The notes beneath the pieces are model-generated. The model searched no databases, was not told the origin of the DNA, and saw only the letters and a list, made by a program, of their open reading frames with translations. The position numbers were made by a program, and so were the translations under genes. 64,000 nt of DNA, taken from positions 50,819-114,818 of the forward strand of contig WPIO01000298.1 of NCBI GenBank assembly GCA_009760855.2, in the 5' to 3' direction. Below are positions 35,401 to 47,722 of this stretch, piece after piece. Every line of letters begins with the position of its first letter. Within the stretch, counting starts at the first letter, position 1. This stretch comes from Cristatella mucedo. Its lineage: Eukaryota; Bryozoa; Phylactolaemata; Cristatellidae.

Positions 35401-37200
35401 ATTGTTCTAATATTGTTTATTGTGTAATCCCACAATTTCACTACAATCGCCTCGATCATTCAGCAGCAAGGCACTGCAATGGCCCGAGCCAATACCTCAA
35501 TTTACAGCAATCTGATGCAAAATTCTCTGAAATTGGTTTCGCAAGGCTTTAATTTGTAATGCATACTACAATGCAAACTGGTTGAAGCCAACTACATTAT
35601 TTTAAGCGATCGCACTCGTACAATCTCGGGCAGTCCATGGCAATCCGTGTGCAAGGCTCGGCCCAAAGCAACAATCCACTGCAATCCGTGGCAAGTTGAC
35701 ACCAAATTGGCTGCACGAAGTGCCAATTGTCATCGCATTTCACATTTCTTTGTGCGAAAAGTGACGTCGTAATACTTTCAAGCTATTTTGCACGTTAATT
35801 GTCAACAATCCACGGCAATTGACAACAATGGTAGGGACCAATACCGAAAACCGTGGCAAATGGACGAGATATCGTCTGCACCGCAAGCTCAAATTCTCAT
35901 TCCACGTAACATCTCACTGCCTGCACACATACTTTCAACCTGCTCTGAAAGTACAATCTTGGGCATTGCATGGCAATCGACGGCGATGGCACGGGCAAAT
36001 ACGGCAATCCACTGTGGTCCATCGGAAATCACTGGAAAGGGACTGGGCCAAGATCAAATATATCTTTCCCGTCACAGCCCATTGTGTTAAAGCTCAATTA
36101 AATCATTTCCACCAATCTCGAACGGACATTCGCGAGCAATGAACGGCAATCGAAGGCAATGTCCTGAGCCAATACCCCAATTGCCGGCAAATTGAAGAAA
36201 AATTGGCTGAGCGGAAGCCTCAATCGTCATTTCAAATAAAATTCTGCTGCGTCCAAAGTGAAACCGTGGAATTTTTAAGATGCTTTGTTTGTTAACTGTC
36301 AGCAATGCACGGAAATCAACAGCAATGGTAGGGGCCGATAGCGAAATCCGTGGGAATTTGACAAGATTGGCTGCAAATAACTGCAACTCTCATTCCACTA
36401 ACATGTACATGTGTGCTCGCATAATTTTCACCCATGGTGCGTGTTAAATCGACGGCAATGCATGGCAATTGACGGCAATAGCCCAGAGAAATACGCCAAT
36501 CCCTAATGGACAGTGACAAATAGACCCACCCTTGCTGAGAGGAGCTCCAATTTTTTTTACCTATTGCTCTAAACTACATATAAAGTGCAGCCACATCCTT
36601 TGATACAATCGACGAAGGCACCATCGAGGGCCGTGCGCGGCAATCGACCACAATGGCCCGGTCCCAGCAGCAATCTGGTTCAAATTTGCCGGAAGTTGGC
36701 TGTTTAAATTTGTAATTATCCTACCACATAACGGTAACTGTGGGTGCACATGCACTCCTTTTTCGCGTGCAACCTTGGGCTATCCATGTCAATCAACTGC
36801 TATTACCCGAAACAATACAGCAATCCATGATTTCTGTTACAATTATAAACAAATTTGGTGGGATAATATCAAAATTTTCTAGTGGAACAGTTTGCTATAT
36901 TAAAGGTGCAACCACATCCTATCAAGCAATCTTGAACGTACATGCGAGGGCAATGCCCGGGAATCGACAGCAGTGGCCTGGGAAAATACTGAAATGTATA
37001 ACAATCCAGCAAAAATAGACAGGACGCTGCTGGGTTAAGCACATATTTTAATTTCTCGTTCGTGTATACTCGATTTTTGGCGTACCCAGGAAATTCTATT
37101 GGTAATGCCAACTCTCGGTGGCTGCTGTGCAATTAACGGCAAAGGCTAAAGGTAATACATCTACTTTCTGCAATCCGTCTCAAATCGACTACACCTAGGC
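32500..37200 (+). repeat. Diverged tandem satellite, mean spacing about 171 bases
   Basis: A block resembling TGCAATCGACTGCAATGGCC, followed about 35 bases later by GCAATCCACTGCAA, recurs regularly. Anchors for the first block include 33021, 33184, 33353, 34763, 35115, 35466, 35640, 35814, 35972, 36145, 36311, 36464, 36639, 36788, 36959 and 37127. Twenty-five anchors from 33021 to 37127 give a mean of about 171 bases (mostly 150-190). Second-block matches at about 32533, 32706 and 32876 extend it leftward. Copies are strongly diverged, so the array is old. Most open frames here are shadows of the repeat. Confidence 0.82.
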
Positions 37201-37227
37201 TGAGCTTATTTACCCAGGTCGTTGCCG

Positions 37228-37303
37228 TTTGGCTATACAAAACTCTCCTGTGTAACACCCACACAGTCTGTGTGGGGTTGCAGATGGAGATACATTACAA
37301 TGT
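37228..37303 (+). mobile_element. LINE B 3' tip at the satellite inversion point
   Basis: GGCTATACAAAACTCTCCTG, TGTAACACCCACA, GGGGTTGCAGATGGAGATAC and ATTACAATG match the last 75 or so bases of LINE B. Confidence 0.8.
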
Positions 37304-37319
37304 GCTCTTGGAAGTAGAG

Positions 37320-37900
37320 CTTCTCGTGGTAGATGGTAGTGGATTGCTAATTGGGAACGTGCCGTTGAAATCAATTGCAGTGTAATGCATGAGAACACAT
37401 GCACATGAGATACAATTGCACGGGTTAATATTAACTAAGTCCCTATATCAAATCTAACTTAGAGCTTCGAGTTGACGGTTTCAGGATTGTTTGCACTCGA
37501 TTAGAGTAGATTGTAGTATTTGCCTAGGCCGTTACGGGCGATTGGTTCCAATTGCAGGAGTTAGTGTGAGCACAATTGCTTGAATTTTAATAGGTGTCTA
37601 CATAACACTGTGTGCTTTAGGGCGAAATACAACAGTGGTTAGGCAAGAAGTATTTCCCATCGTTTTGTGATGAATTCGGTGGATTGGTGTGAATAATGGT
37701 ATTTCCCTGTGCCATTGCAGTCGCTTGCAGGGCATTGCACGAGAACGTCACACTTTAATCTTAGCACTGTTTAATATTTCAAGCTTATTAAACGATTTGA
37801 GCAGATAATGTGTGGTGAATTCAAGGCGAACTAAAATGTATTGCTGAGGATTTAGTTACAGGCCTCCATGTATGCACCTCATTTGCATGAGTGTTCGTGT
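37320..37900 (-). repeat. Satellite monomers in reverse orientation
   Basis: Reverse-complement anchors at about 37371, 37548 and 37720 (TCAATTGCAG, CCAATTGCAG, GCCATTGCAGTCGC), each with the partner block GTATTT or TGGATTG. The spacing of about 175 bases matches the plus-strand array. Confidence 0.7.
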
Positions 37901-39225
37901 TTACGAAACGACATGAAGTTTGGTGGATACATAAAATCAAGGATGCACAACGGTATTCACTCGAAATTTGAGCTCGGCAATCCCAAGGTATTATTGATTT
38001 GTGTCAGCCAAATTAGAGGGGATGGTGGTGAATAAGTTGGATCGGGATAATTCGTCGACCCAACACCGGAGGATGAGCAAAAAGTTAAAGGTTGATGCTG
38101 AAGGACAAAAAATAAATCAAGGGTGCACAAAACTGGGCTTATGCCTACAAATATTTTCGCTGGCGATGCCAACATTTTCCCAAATTCTGTAAACTAAATA
38201 TTAAGGGACCAACGATATCCGACATTGTCCTACCCACAGGGCTATGTTTTAATGATGGAGGCTGGTGATACAATGCTGAGAGAAGCCACCAAGCTCAATC
38301 ACACGAATATCATTCATGTGTGAGGCTGATAACGAAATAGCGATAAGGGCCGCCAAGTTCACACAAGAGAATATGCTGAGTGCGTGAGCGGCTAGACAAT
38401 TTGTGGTATAGTAAGTTTAAATAAATAAAACTAGTGCAAAGCGTCAGATATCCATACTTGGATGCTGTGTGGTCTAGTAATAGTCTCGCATACTTAAGAA
38501 ATCCAAAAATTGACTAATTATCTTAGATTATTTGACAGATACATTCGTCGTTGAACCGTGCCATTGGCTTGGCTTTAGCTGTCTGTGTTCTGAGTTTGCC
38601 ATTGGCTGCGGTCTATATCGGTTGTTGGTTCTTTAGATAATAAAGCGATCGCAGGCTTTGTATACCTCTAGCTGTGTGTAAAACTCTCGAGGCCTAACTT
38701 CTTAGAACGTTTGCCTACAGCATTGAGCTAGTCTGCTTGATTTCGGACTAAATTTTGGCAGACACGAAAGCTTAATGGTTTGCTTTCAGTCAGCTGAAGG
38801 ATGCAGCGTTCTAGCTGACTAGGAGTCTAGCCATGACCGTTTGGGTAATCTAGGATTTGATTGGTGCATAGGTTTACTTTTTTCAAAATTTTAAGGTGTT
38901 AGCCGGATACTGGATTTAAGGCTGTTAAAGAGTGCTGTCATAAGAACTGCTCGCTGATTATGCAGCTGTAGCCTTCTGACTGCACGAGTTGATTTTGATA
39001 CGATATGCTCTGGTTACTTAGTTAGCCCGTTTTGAAAGGTTCGGCATTTATTGAACTCGGATGTAGAGCGTGCGTTTTTGTGCGACTTTCGAGGTTCCAT
39101 TCTTTTTTTAAAGTGAAGACTTAAAAGACGATTCTTGCTTGTGTCCACAAACGTAGCAAAACGTACAAAAGAACTATTGTTTAATTAGCACATTTCCATA
39201 ACACGTTCATTAATCATTATGTTAA
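37901..39225. other. Non-coding, nothing recognised
   Basis: May contain further decayed satellite near its left end. No exon or LINE identified. Confidence 0.4.
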
Positions 39226-40730
39226 TATTAATGCATTTGATAAAGCGCCCTCAAAGAATTCAGTCTCTTTCTAAGCGCTTTACATTAACCGCAAAGGGAA
39301 ATTAATGGTGAGTGATATCATGCTTGATAAACAACGTGAATGACATGGTAATAGGTGACATGTACAAGGTAAGCACCCAAGTGTGGTTAGTGGCAGCATG
39401 CACTGTGTCAGCAAGCATAAGCACGTAAAGAGCACATCACAGGCATCGACTCAATGCTGTAATAAATGTTTTACATTTTTTTTAATGTGGTCAAGTCGAG
39501 TGATAATTTCACGCAAGTCGGGAGGGAATTCCAGGCATTGGGAGAATACGAACTAACTGCACGGCCTCTAAAGGATTTAAGGTTTGTACGAGGTAGTGAT
39601 AAACTGTCAGATTCCGAAAAGCAGATGGTACTATGTTTAGCCAGCTGGGGGAGTAGATCTGAGAGATAGGCTAGAGCCAAAGGATGAAGTGGCCTACAAG
39701 TTAGCAACAAAACTTTTAAGTCGATCCGTTGCTTGACTGGTTGCCAGTGCCGGTAGGCGAGAAGTGGTATGATGTGGCAACTGCGACGCACACGACAAAC
39801 AAGCCTAGCTGCAGAGTTTTGCACCAGCTGTAATTGCCTGATTGCTCATGCCAGTAGGCCAGCAAGCAGGCAGTTACAGAAGTCAAGTCAGGATGTCACG
39901 AATGCGTTGACTAACTTAGACATGGTATCCTTATCAAAACAAGCCCGAATTTTAGCAATGTTATGTAGCTGAAAGTAGGCATATTTGACTGTAGAGCTGA
40001 TGTGGTCGTCTAACGAGAGATCACTCTGGAACACGACATCTTGATTTCGAGCTGATTCAACTGAAGATATGCTGGCTGAGCCAATTTTGAGCGTCAGCCT
40101 TTCCAATTTTTGAATTACACTGGGTTTGCCCATAACTAGTAAGTTAGTTCTATCATCGTTTGGCTTTAGAAAATTTGCTGCCATCAATGTTCGGATGTCA
40201 TCAATACATACAGCAAGGGAGTTGAGAGAATTCGAGGTGCTCGAAGGCTGGAAGGGATCAAAGGAAACATACAACTGAGTGTCATTGCATAAAAGTGAAA
40301 GCCTAGATTGTGCTTGACAATTACGTCAGCAAGAAGGAGAGTATAAACCATGAAAAGAACTGGACCTAGCACCGAGCCCAGCAGTACCCCATACTTCAGA
40401 GGTACCTCGCATGATCTTTGTCCATTCACGTCAATACTCTCCCACTGAGATAGGACCTGAACCACTGCAGAGCAGTGCCAGTGATGCCCAGGGAAGATAA
40501 AAGGCTCTCTAGAAGAGCTTTGTGATCAATAGTATCAAAAGCCGCCGAAAGATCAAGCCAAACAAGCAGAGACACTCAAACCGGAGAACCAAACAAATTC
40601 GGAGAAACTCTCACTATGTCTGCATTGCTTAGTAGGTCGTTGTACACCCTAAGCAATGCCGACTCTGTTAAGTGATTAGCTCTAAAGCCAGACTTGAACT
40701 TACTAGCAAGGCTTGAGGTTTCAAATACTA

Positions 40731-40901
40731 GTGAGCCGCGACGGCACACTAGGTAATGCGGTTGCTTTCACCACCCCAATCCCGAGGGTTCCATTCCTGC
40801 AGCGGGCGATCCTTTATCGCAGCTGCAAGTGGTGGTGATAGCCTTAAAGGCTCTTCTGTCGCTATGCAGAAAGAGGCTATTTAATCAGCTAGAATTTATT
40901 T
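40731..40901 (+). mobile_element. SINE2 copy 1 of 3
   Basis: GTGAGCCGCGACGGCACACT at the start, box B-like GGGTTCCATTCC, body GGCGATCCTTTATCGC, end AAGAGGCTATTTAATCAGC. Confidence 0.88.
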
Positions 40902-41076
40902 GTGAGTCGTAATGGCTCACTAGGTAAGGTGGTTGCTTTTCATGACCTCGGTCCCTAGGTCGCGGCTCGAATTTTGCAGCGGGTAATCGCCACCACAAAC
41001 GGTTTTGATAGTCGTAAAGGCTGTTCTGTCGCTATACATAAAGAGGCTGATAAATCAGCTAGTATTTACTTATATG
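40902..41076 (+). mobile_element. SINE2 copy 2 of 3
   Basis: GTGAGTCGTAATGGCTCACT, damaged box B (GGCTCGAATTT), body GGGTAATCGCC, end AAGAGGCTGATAAATCAGC. Confidence 0.88.
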
Positions 41077-41251
41077 GTGAGCAGTAATGGCTCACTAGGT
41101 AAGGCTGTTGCTTTTTACGAACTTGGCCCCAAGGTCGTGGGTTCGAATCCTGTGGTGGGCGATCCTTTATAGCCACTGCAAGCTGTGGTAATAGCCATAA
41201 AGGCTATTCTGTCGCTATACAAAAAGACACTGTTAAGTCGGTTAGTATTTT
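41077..41251 (+). mobile_element. SINE2 copy 3 of 3
   Basis: GTGAGCAGTAATGGCTCACT with a perfect box B GGTTCGAATCC at 41140-41150, body GGGCGATCCTTTATAGCC, end AAGACACTGTTAAGTCGG. Confidence 0.9.
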
Positions 41252-42825
41252 TTGAATATATGAGTTCTGCTTGTCATCCACGACTTGCTCCAGTGTCTTT
41301 GATGAGAATGATAGAAGGAGACTGGGCGGTAGTTGCTCAAGTAATCTTGGTCTAGTGTCCCTTTGTTGAGAAGTGGCCTGACTACAGTTTTTTGAAATTT
41401 CCTGGGACATGAGCTGAGGCTAATGACATATTAATGGTGTTAGTTATGCATGGTAGCAGCAGATCAATGCAACGCAGGAGTAGAACAGTGGAAATCGGGT
41501 CCAGAGGACTTTCTTCTTTGATTGGATTATTAAATGAACTTTAGAAGGACATCACTTGCGACCTGCTTGCATTTAGACTTTAAGCTGCAGCCGGGAATCG
41601 GGGATAAGCAATCTAGGGGGCATGTTGTCATCGCAGACATGGACTTCTGATCATGTATGTCTATCAAAGAATCGCAAAGAAGCACAAAGAATCGAGAAAA
41701 GCGATCGGCTAGATCGTCAAAAGGATCATCAGGTAAGGTAAGGAAGCTAATCTTGAAGCGTTTGAGATGGTTGATCGTCGACATCAGCATTTTTGGATCG
41801 TGGACCTGTGATTCAACAATGTTTTTATAGAAGCTAGACTTGGCCTTTGCTAGGATCGATTGGTACGACCTACAGTAGTCGTCATATGCCTGTCGATAGA
41901 CAGTCAGTCCCGATGTTTTGTATGCTTTTTCAAGCTTGAGCTTAGTAGACCTGGCTAGTTTACTGTCTGTGGTAAACCATAGGCCGTCTGTGCGAGGGCA
42001 CACAGTGCGCTCAGCCAGAGGTGCAAACTCGTCTACCGTGTCAGCAGTGTCGTATTGTAGCTATCACCAATGATGGACAGATTGCAGGGAGGACTGAGCA
42101 GCAGAGGCGAAGCAGATGTTCTCGACACGGACTGCATCGATGTCAAGGGTCTTGAGGTTTCGCGATTCGCAGGTTATTTTAGAGGGGGAGATGGGCACAC
42201 ACTGTAGATTGAATGAGATTTGCATGAGGTCAGATAAGCAGGATTTGGCAATAATTGGTGATGACAGAGTGCAGTTGTATGAGAAAATCTGGTCGAACGT
42301 GTGACCCTTGATGTGAGTAGGGCCATGGCAGGAGCCACAAGAGACAATGAGTCAGTCCATGCACAAAATTAAGTGATGAAGGTGGCAGATAAGTTATCGA
42401 AGTGAACTTTGAAATAACCCATAACGAGGAACGATCGATTTCTCTCATACAGAATCAAAACGAGACCGAAGAAATCTGAGAAAAGGGAGGATTTGGTACC
42501 TGGTAGGCTAGAGTACTGCCACTATCGGCAACTAGTTTTAGGGTGAGGCCAAGACTATTGATTCAAAAGACTGATTTGAGGGTACTGCGAATGGCTTGCA
42601 GTTGAATTTCGAGCGCTCGATAACAGCAACTTCACTTCCAGTTTTGATTGATCTAGGGACCTGAAAGAATGAGAAACTAGTTGGGGTTGCTTTTTTAATT
42701 GTCATGCAGTTTTTCGATTATAGCCAAGTTTCAGTTAGGGCGAGCAGGTCGATACCATTTTCAGTCTGCTGGCAGATGAAATGCTCTCGAAATTCTAAGT
42801 AAAAGGCATTCCAAAGAACACATTT

Positions 42826-43737
42826 ATTTATTAAAAAGCCAAATGCATAAAAATACAATCAGCTGTGAATAATCGCCACATAGCCAGATGAGCCTTACAA
42901 CCTACTTGTGCGAAAGGCTGAGGTTAAAAACCTGTAGCTGCACTTTAATAAGACAAGTAACAATAACTTGGTCACGAGGCATTATATTATAAGTCAAACT
43001 AGAAGGACAATTGAGAGAGAAAGAGATTATTGTCATTAATAAAAAAACCGTAAGCATCATGATGGTCAAGAGATTTAGAGAACTCGCTTGATATGTCAGT
43101 GAACGGATTCAATATAACTTGGTGCATTTTTAAATGCAACTTTCTGCCAACTAGCGTTGGGCTGAAGGGCTTGCCCGTTACCAGTAGATAGTTTTGGACA
43201 CAGCTTCACAATGAAGAAGTAGAGAAAGCCGAACAATGACCAATATATATCAAGTAACTTCCTCATTCGTTGATGATATGTGACAAAGAAATAGTGCTTC
43301 TGAGGACACTTAAAAAGGCGTATTTTGTACATTTTCTTTCAGCGGTGTTAAAATGATGAAGACTCCGACGCCTTAGTTAGGGGTCTTAATTGAAGTTCAG
43401 TGATGAGTATGCCGAATCCTTGTTTCTCTGCGTCGTATCCAAAGATATATAAGTTTCATCCTTCAAGGAGCCTATCGTAAAGTAATCGTAACGTCAAACA
43501 ATGGAATTGTAAAGACCAGGTCGTGGGCAATCACATCTTTCATTGGAATACCACAAAATTTATTTCGTATCTCAATGCTATCGTGGGATAGCACAGTATG
43601 ACCTACCACTACTATCTAGTAAATCAACGTGGCACCTTGCGATTAAGATTTCATCTAGAGCTGCTCTTCATTAGAAACTGCACCCGAAATTTAGGCAAAC
43701 GCTTTAATGCAGTTTATTTTATATTACAACAAAAAGC
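42826..43737. other. Non-coding, nothing recognised
   Basis: The right edge of the long LINE A copy may extend slightly in. A minus-strand frame at 43096-43332 has no recognisable content. Confidence 0.4.
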
Positions 43738-44342
43738 TTGACTGTAGCGTAACATCACACCACTTCTCACCGACCTGCACTGGTCACCAGTTAAGCAACG
43801 GATTGACTTCAAGGTTTTGTAGCTCACTTTTAGGTCACTTTATTCTTTGGCTCCAGCCTATCACTTAGATGTACTCTCCCACCAGGCCAAGCATCGTACC
43901 ATCTGCTTTTCGGAATCCAACAGTTTACCAATACCTCGGAAAAACCTCCAATCCTTTGGAGACCGTGCATTTACCTCACATGCTCCCAAAGCCTGGAAAT
44001 TGATCCCGACTTGCGTCAGAACATTCCCTGACTTGACCACATTTAAAAAGAACTTAAGAAACACACCCATTTAGAACAGCATTAATCGGATCCCTGTGAT
44101 TCGTCTTTCATGTGCTTATGAGTGCTGACACTGTGCATGCTGCCACTAACCACATTTGCATGCTGACCGTGTGCATGTCACCCCTAACCACGTTATTCAT
44201 TGTGTGTATCAAGCATGATATTACTCACAATTCAATTGTTTTTCCATTTGCAGCAAATGTAAAGTGCCGAGAAAGAGATTAAGTTCTCTGAGGGCGGTTT
44301 ATCAAGCGCATTATGATTATTATTATTATTATTATTATTAAC
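43738..44342 (+). mobile_element. LINE A C-terminus, 3' UTR and tail
   Basis: CATCACACCACTTCTCACCG to a clean hairpin (AGAGATTAAGTTCTCTGAGG) and (ATT)n tail. The coding part reads APAYHLDVLSHQAKHRT and PDLTTFKKN. Confidence 0.9.
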
Positions 44343-44404
44343 GTAGATCTCGTTAATGGACTTAATTATGGTGATCAATTTCTAAGAATTTTTAAAGCCC
44401 AGAG

Positions 44405-45376
44405 TGTGAATTGCGACTAACAAGACTTACAGCGGAAAACTTCCTGAAATTAAATGATGATAAAACCGAACTGCTGCTCATAGGACACCATAAGCTTGTA
44501 GCTGGGCTAAAAGGCTTTGCTCTTCTAATAGGTGATGCTATTGTGCGACCTTCACCACGTGCTCGTAATCTAGGTGTCGTGTTCGACAGCTGCCTCAATT
44601 TCAAAAGCTTCATTCAGAAGACTGCCTCTACAGCTAGCCATCACATCTGATCCTTATCAGAGATTAGAAGCTGTCTCCCACAGTGGCTTGTAAAATATTT
44701 AACTAGCTCTTTAGTTCTGTCTCGGCTTGATTATTGTAATTCCCTTTTGGCTGGGCTACCAAAGAAAGCTATTATGCCACTACAGTGGACTATGAATATG
44801 GCTGCAAGGCTGGTCTTCAAGTCCCAGCGGTTTGAGCACGTGTCACCTTTGCTGAAAGAGCTAGGATGTTTGCCGGTTGAGCAAAGGATACAGAGCAAAG
44901 TTCTTATGCTGACCCACAAGGCCCGCCACGGCTTGGCTCCTTCATACCTAGCTGAACTGCTGCATCAGTTTCAGCCAGTTCGCGCCCTCAGGTCCTGTGT
45001 GGACAATAAATTAGCTGTCCCATTCCTCCGCTTAAAGACAGTTGGCGACAGAAGCTTTAGCTCTGCAGGTCCTAGACTGTGGAACTCGCTTCCACAATTC
45101 TTACGCAACGAAAACTACTCTCCTACTGCCGACTATGGCACATCTTTTTCAGCGGTCCTGAACTGCTACTTCTATGCTACTCACTACCTCAACTGCTCAC
45201 CAAACTCTGCTATGCTTCCCACTTTCTCTTTGTTGCGTGAGACGAAGCCTGTTGGCTATCGAATGCGTACCGAAAGCCGCTTAGGCTGTGAGTGTGCTAT
45301 ACAAAACTCTCCTGCGTAACACCCACATGGTCTTTATGACTTTGTGGAGTTACTGACGGAGATACATTACATTACA
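44405..45376 (+). mobile_element. LINE B, best-preserved copy
   Basis: Reads LTAENFLKLNDDKTELLL, ARNLGVVFDSCLNF, then a 190-codon open frame (44747-45319) with LPKKAIMPLQW, MAARLVF, QRIQSKVLMLTHKARHGLAP and FSSAGPRLWNSLPQFL, ending in TAA. One stop and a start of truncation separate the parts. Tail GAGATACATTACATTACA. Confidence 0.9.
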
Positions 45377-46289
45377 GCGATATTAAAAGTGACCTGATTT
45401 AACAGGCTAATCTAGGTGGCAGTATAATAGCATCGGCCGAAATTACTTCATCCTGCAGTCGGCTGCAAGAATCTTCGCTCAGCATACCAACGATATGGAT
45501 CGTAAGTTAGAGACCTTACCAATAGAAAAAGACAGAAGACTTAGAATTAAGATAATTCAAATTGGGAGGAAACGGATAAGCTAAATAGTAAGTTATCCAA
45601 CATTGTTTCTCAACCTGGAAGAGATGCCGACGCTCTAGTCTAGAGGGAGAAATCGTCGTCTTCAAACAAAATTGAAGCCTAATCCAGATAACTATCCCAT
45701 CTCGATAGCACGATAGCTTAACCATGTTACTTTTAAATACAGCTTATTAAAAAAATGTAAGCAATTAAGGCAAAGAAAAAGTGATTACATAAGTTGTACT
45801 GATGGCAGCTCTGATTTTGTCACTTGAGCTGCAAAACCTTGCAATGTGTCATTACGAATAACGATGGGGTATACGTCATATCATCGTAATTTTGTGCTTT
45901 AGACAATCAATGGGTCCAAATTATTAAGATCTAACTATGAAATTGTTGAGATTGGTTTGAGTGGATGAAAAGTTATTAATTGCATCATACTTTTCCAATA
46001 TTCCAAAGGTTATTCTAACTCCTACATTAGCCAGATAAAATCTCAAACGTACAACTGTCAACTTAATTCACTCCTTTTGCTGTAAGAATATTCAAAGTAG
46101 CAAAGTTATGTTGGAATCTGTAAATGTATTTGTTTAGTCGGGGATACAAAAACGTCTAACGCCTTACTTAAATCATTTAGAAGAATACGAGACATTTATG
46201 TTATTATCCTGACACATTGTGGAGAGTCAAGGAAGCTAGTTTACTTCCGTTTGATAATGATAAGAAAAACAAAAAAAATACTAATTTGT
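45377..46289. other. Non-coding, nothing recognised
   Basis: Peptide AARIFAQHTNDMDRKLE near 45440-45520 is open but matches no family I recognise. Confidence 0.35.
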
Positions 46290-46402
46290 ATTGTTCTATA
46301 GAAGATCCCAATCTCTATTCAGGCGCCTACTTATGCCGCGGGGTTTGAGCCTGGGACCTCAACCAGACCTCGGTCGGGCAAGCATCTTAACCACTGGGCC
46401 AA
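46290..46402 (-). mobile_element. SINE1 copy
   Basis: Reverse reading: TTGGCCCAGTGGTTAAGATG, box B-like CAGGCTCAAACCC, GGCGCCTGAATAGAGATTGG. Confidence 0.8.
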
Positions 46403-46485
46403 TAATCGCTTATGCAACACTGCTTAGAGGATTGGCTGTATGTACGTTGTGTGAAAATAATTTCATTCTTTTAAAAGTTATTCAT

Positions 46486-46638
46486 TTGTAATGAGCCCTA
46501 AGAGAACTTAATCTCTAAAAATAAAATGATTTCATGTGCTTCACGCATACCACAGGGCTCCAGCAAATGACCTTGGTCATCAAATATATTCACAATTTCT
46601 TTGATCAGGACAAGCATCTTAACTACTGGGCCAAATTT
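46486..46638 (-). mobile_element. SINE1 copy, diverged
   Basis: Reverse reading: TTTGGCCCAGTAGTTAAGAT, a small insertion near 46580-46605, and hairpin tail AGAGATTAAGTTCTCTTAGG. Confidence 0.78.
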
Positions 46639-47396
46639 CGAGATCACATCTACCTCAAGAAATAGGCATTCAGTAGAGTTATGTCTGTCTCCAGTAAAGT
46701 GATAAAGTCTTTTGATCAGCAATGCCAGTAAAACTCGTTCAAACTCGAACTAGAGATTAACAACTGAATTAATGAAAAGCAGATTACCCATGTTTGTGCT
46801 TTTTGTGACGTTTTCGTAAACTGTCTTACGGCTTTTCATATCATTTAGATTTAGTTCTGCATCCGTCTGTACCTGTAATAGTGAACGCAGATTCAGACGA
46901 GGCATGACTAGCACGGCAATTAATCAGCAAAAATTTTGGCTGGATGAGTTCAAAACTAGTACTGTTAGCCGGCGACATAAAGTTATAAACGATCAATTTT
47001 CTTAACCTATAACAAGTATTTATAATATAATAACTTAATTACCTCTAGGTGAAAATAAAGCTTCACGATTGAAAGTTTACTAATAGTTTTTTTTGGTACC
47101 TAGTTGTGCCGGCTCTAGTCAGTAGCTTAGAAGCTAAACTAATCAAAGTACATTGGTGTATAAGCACTTTGGGAACAAGCAATACCGCTCAGGTTAACAA
47201 CAGCTTCGATATTCTACTAGTTCTGTAGAGATGTAGACTCCCCCAACCTCATAATAAAATGCACGTAAGCATGTGGCTTAGTCTTAGTCAACATAAATTT
47301 TAAAGATAACTGACACTAGATTTTAGTGGTGCCATTACAAACACTTTGTCTAAAACTATGTACTTGACGAGTGCTAAAAAGTAGCATTGTCAATTG
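46639..47396. other. Non-coding, nothing recognised
   Basis: No repeat family or exon identified. Confidence 0.4.
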
Positions 47397-47722
47397 AGCT
47401 TTAGCTCTGCAGGTCCTAGACTGTGGAACTCGCTTCCACAATTCTTGGGCAACGACAACTACTCTCCTACTGCCGACTATGGCACATCCTTTTCAGCAGT
47501 CCTGAGCTGCTACTTCTATGCTACTCACTACCTCAACTGCTCTCCTAACTCTGCGATGCTTCCCACTTTCTCTTTGTTGCGTGAGAAGAAGTCTGTTGGT
47601 TACCGAATGCGTACCGAAAGCCGCTTAGGCTGTGAGTGCGCTACACAAAACTCTCCTGCGTAACACCCACATGGTCTTTATGACTTTGCGGAGTTACAGA
47701 CGGAGATACTTTACTTTACATC
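47397..47722 (+). mobile_element. LINE B, 5'-truncated
   Basis: Starts abruptly at GAGCTTTAGCTCTGCAGG, reads FSSAGPRLWNSLPQFLGND to VGYRMRTESRLGCECAT and TAA, ending GGAGATACTTTACTTTACAT. Confidence 0.92.

Larger units (their letters stand above)
39226..42825 (-). mobile_element. LINE A, longest copy, endonuclease to tail
   Basis: Reverse reading from about 42825: APE endonuclease N-terminus (GIDLLALTETWL near 42720-42755), a GYFKVHFDN relic of GDFNIHFDN near 42390-42420, linker (41530-42003, a 157-codon frame), RT motif [13 protein letters not shown] at about 40524-40560, then post-RT, 3' UTR, hairpin and an AAT-rich tail at 39226. Motif C is broken: FHFYA is followed by a one-base shift near 40288. 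Three SINE2 copies (40731-41251) sit in the RT N-terminal part. Without them the copy is about 3.1 kb. L2/CR1-type family by motif style. Confidence 0.88.

Noticed and set aside
32500-37900. CRISPR-like array or many small genes in the repeat region
   Set aside because: Period is about 171 bases with diverged units and no conserved short repeat with unique spacers; the frames are by-products of the satellite.
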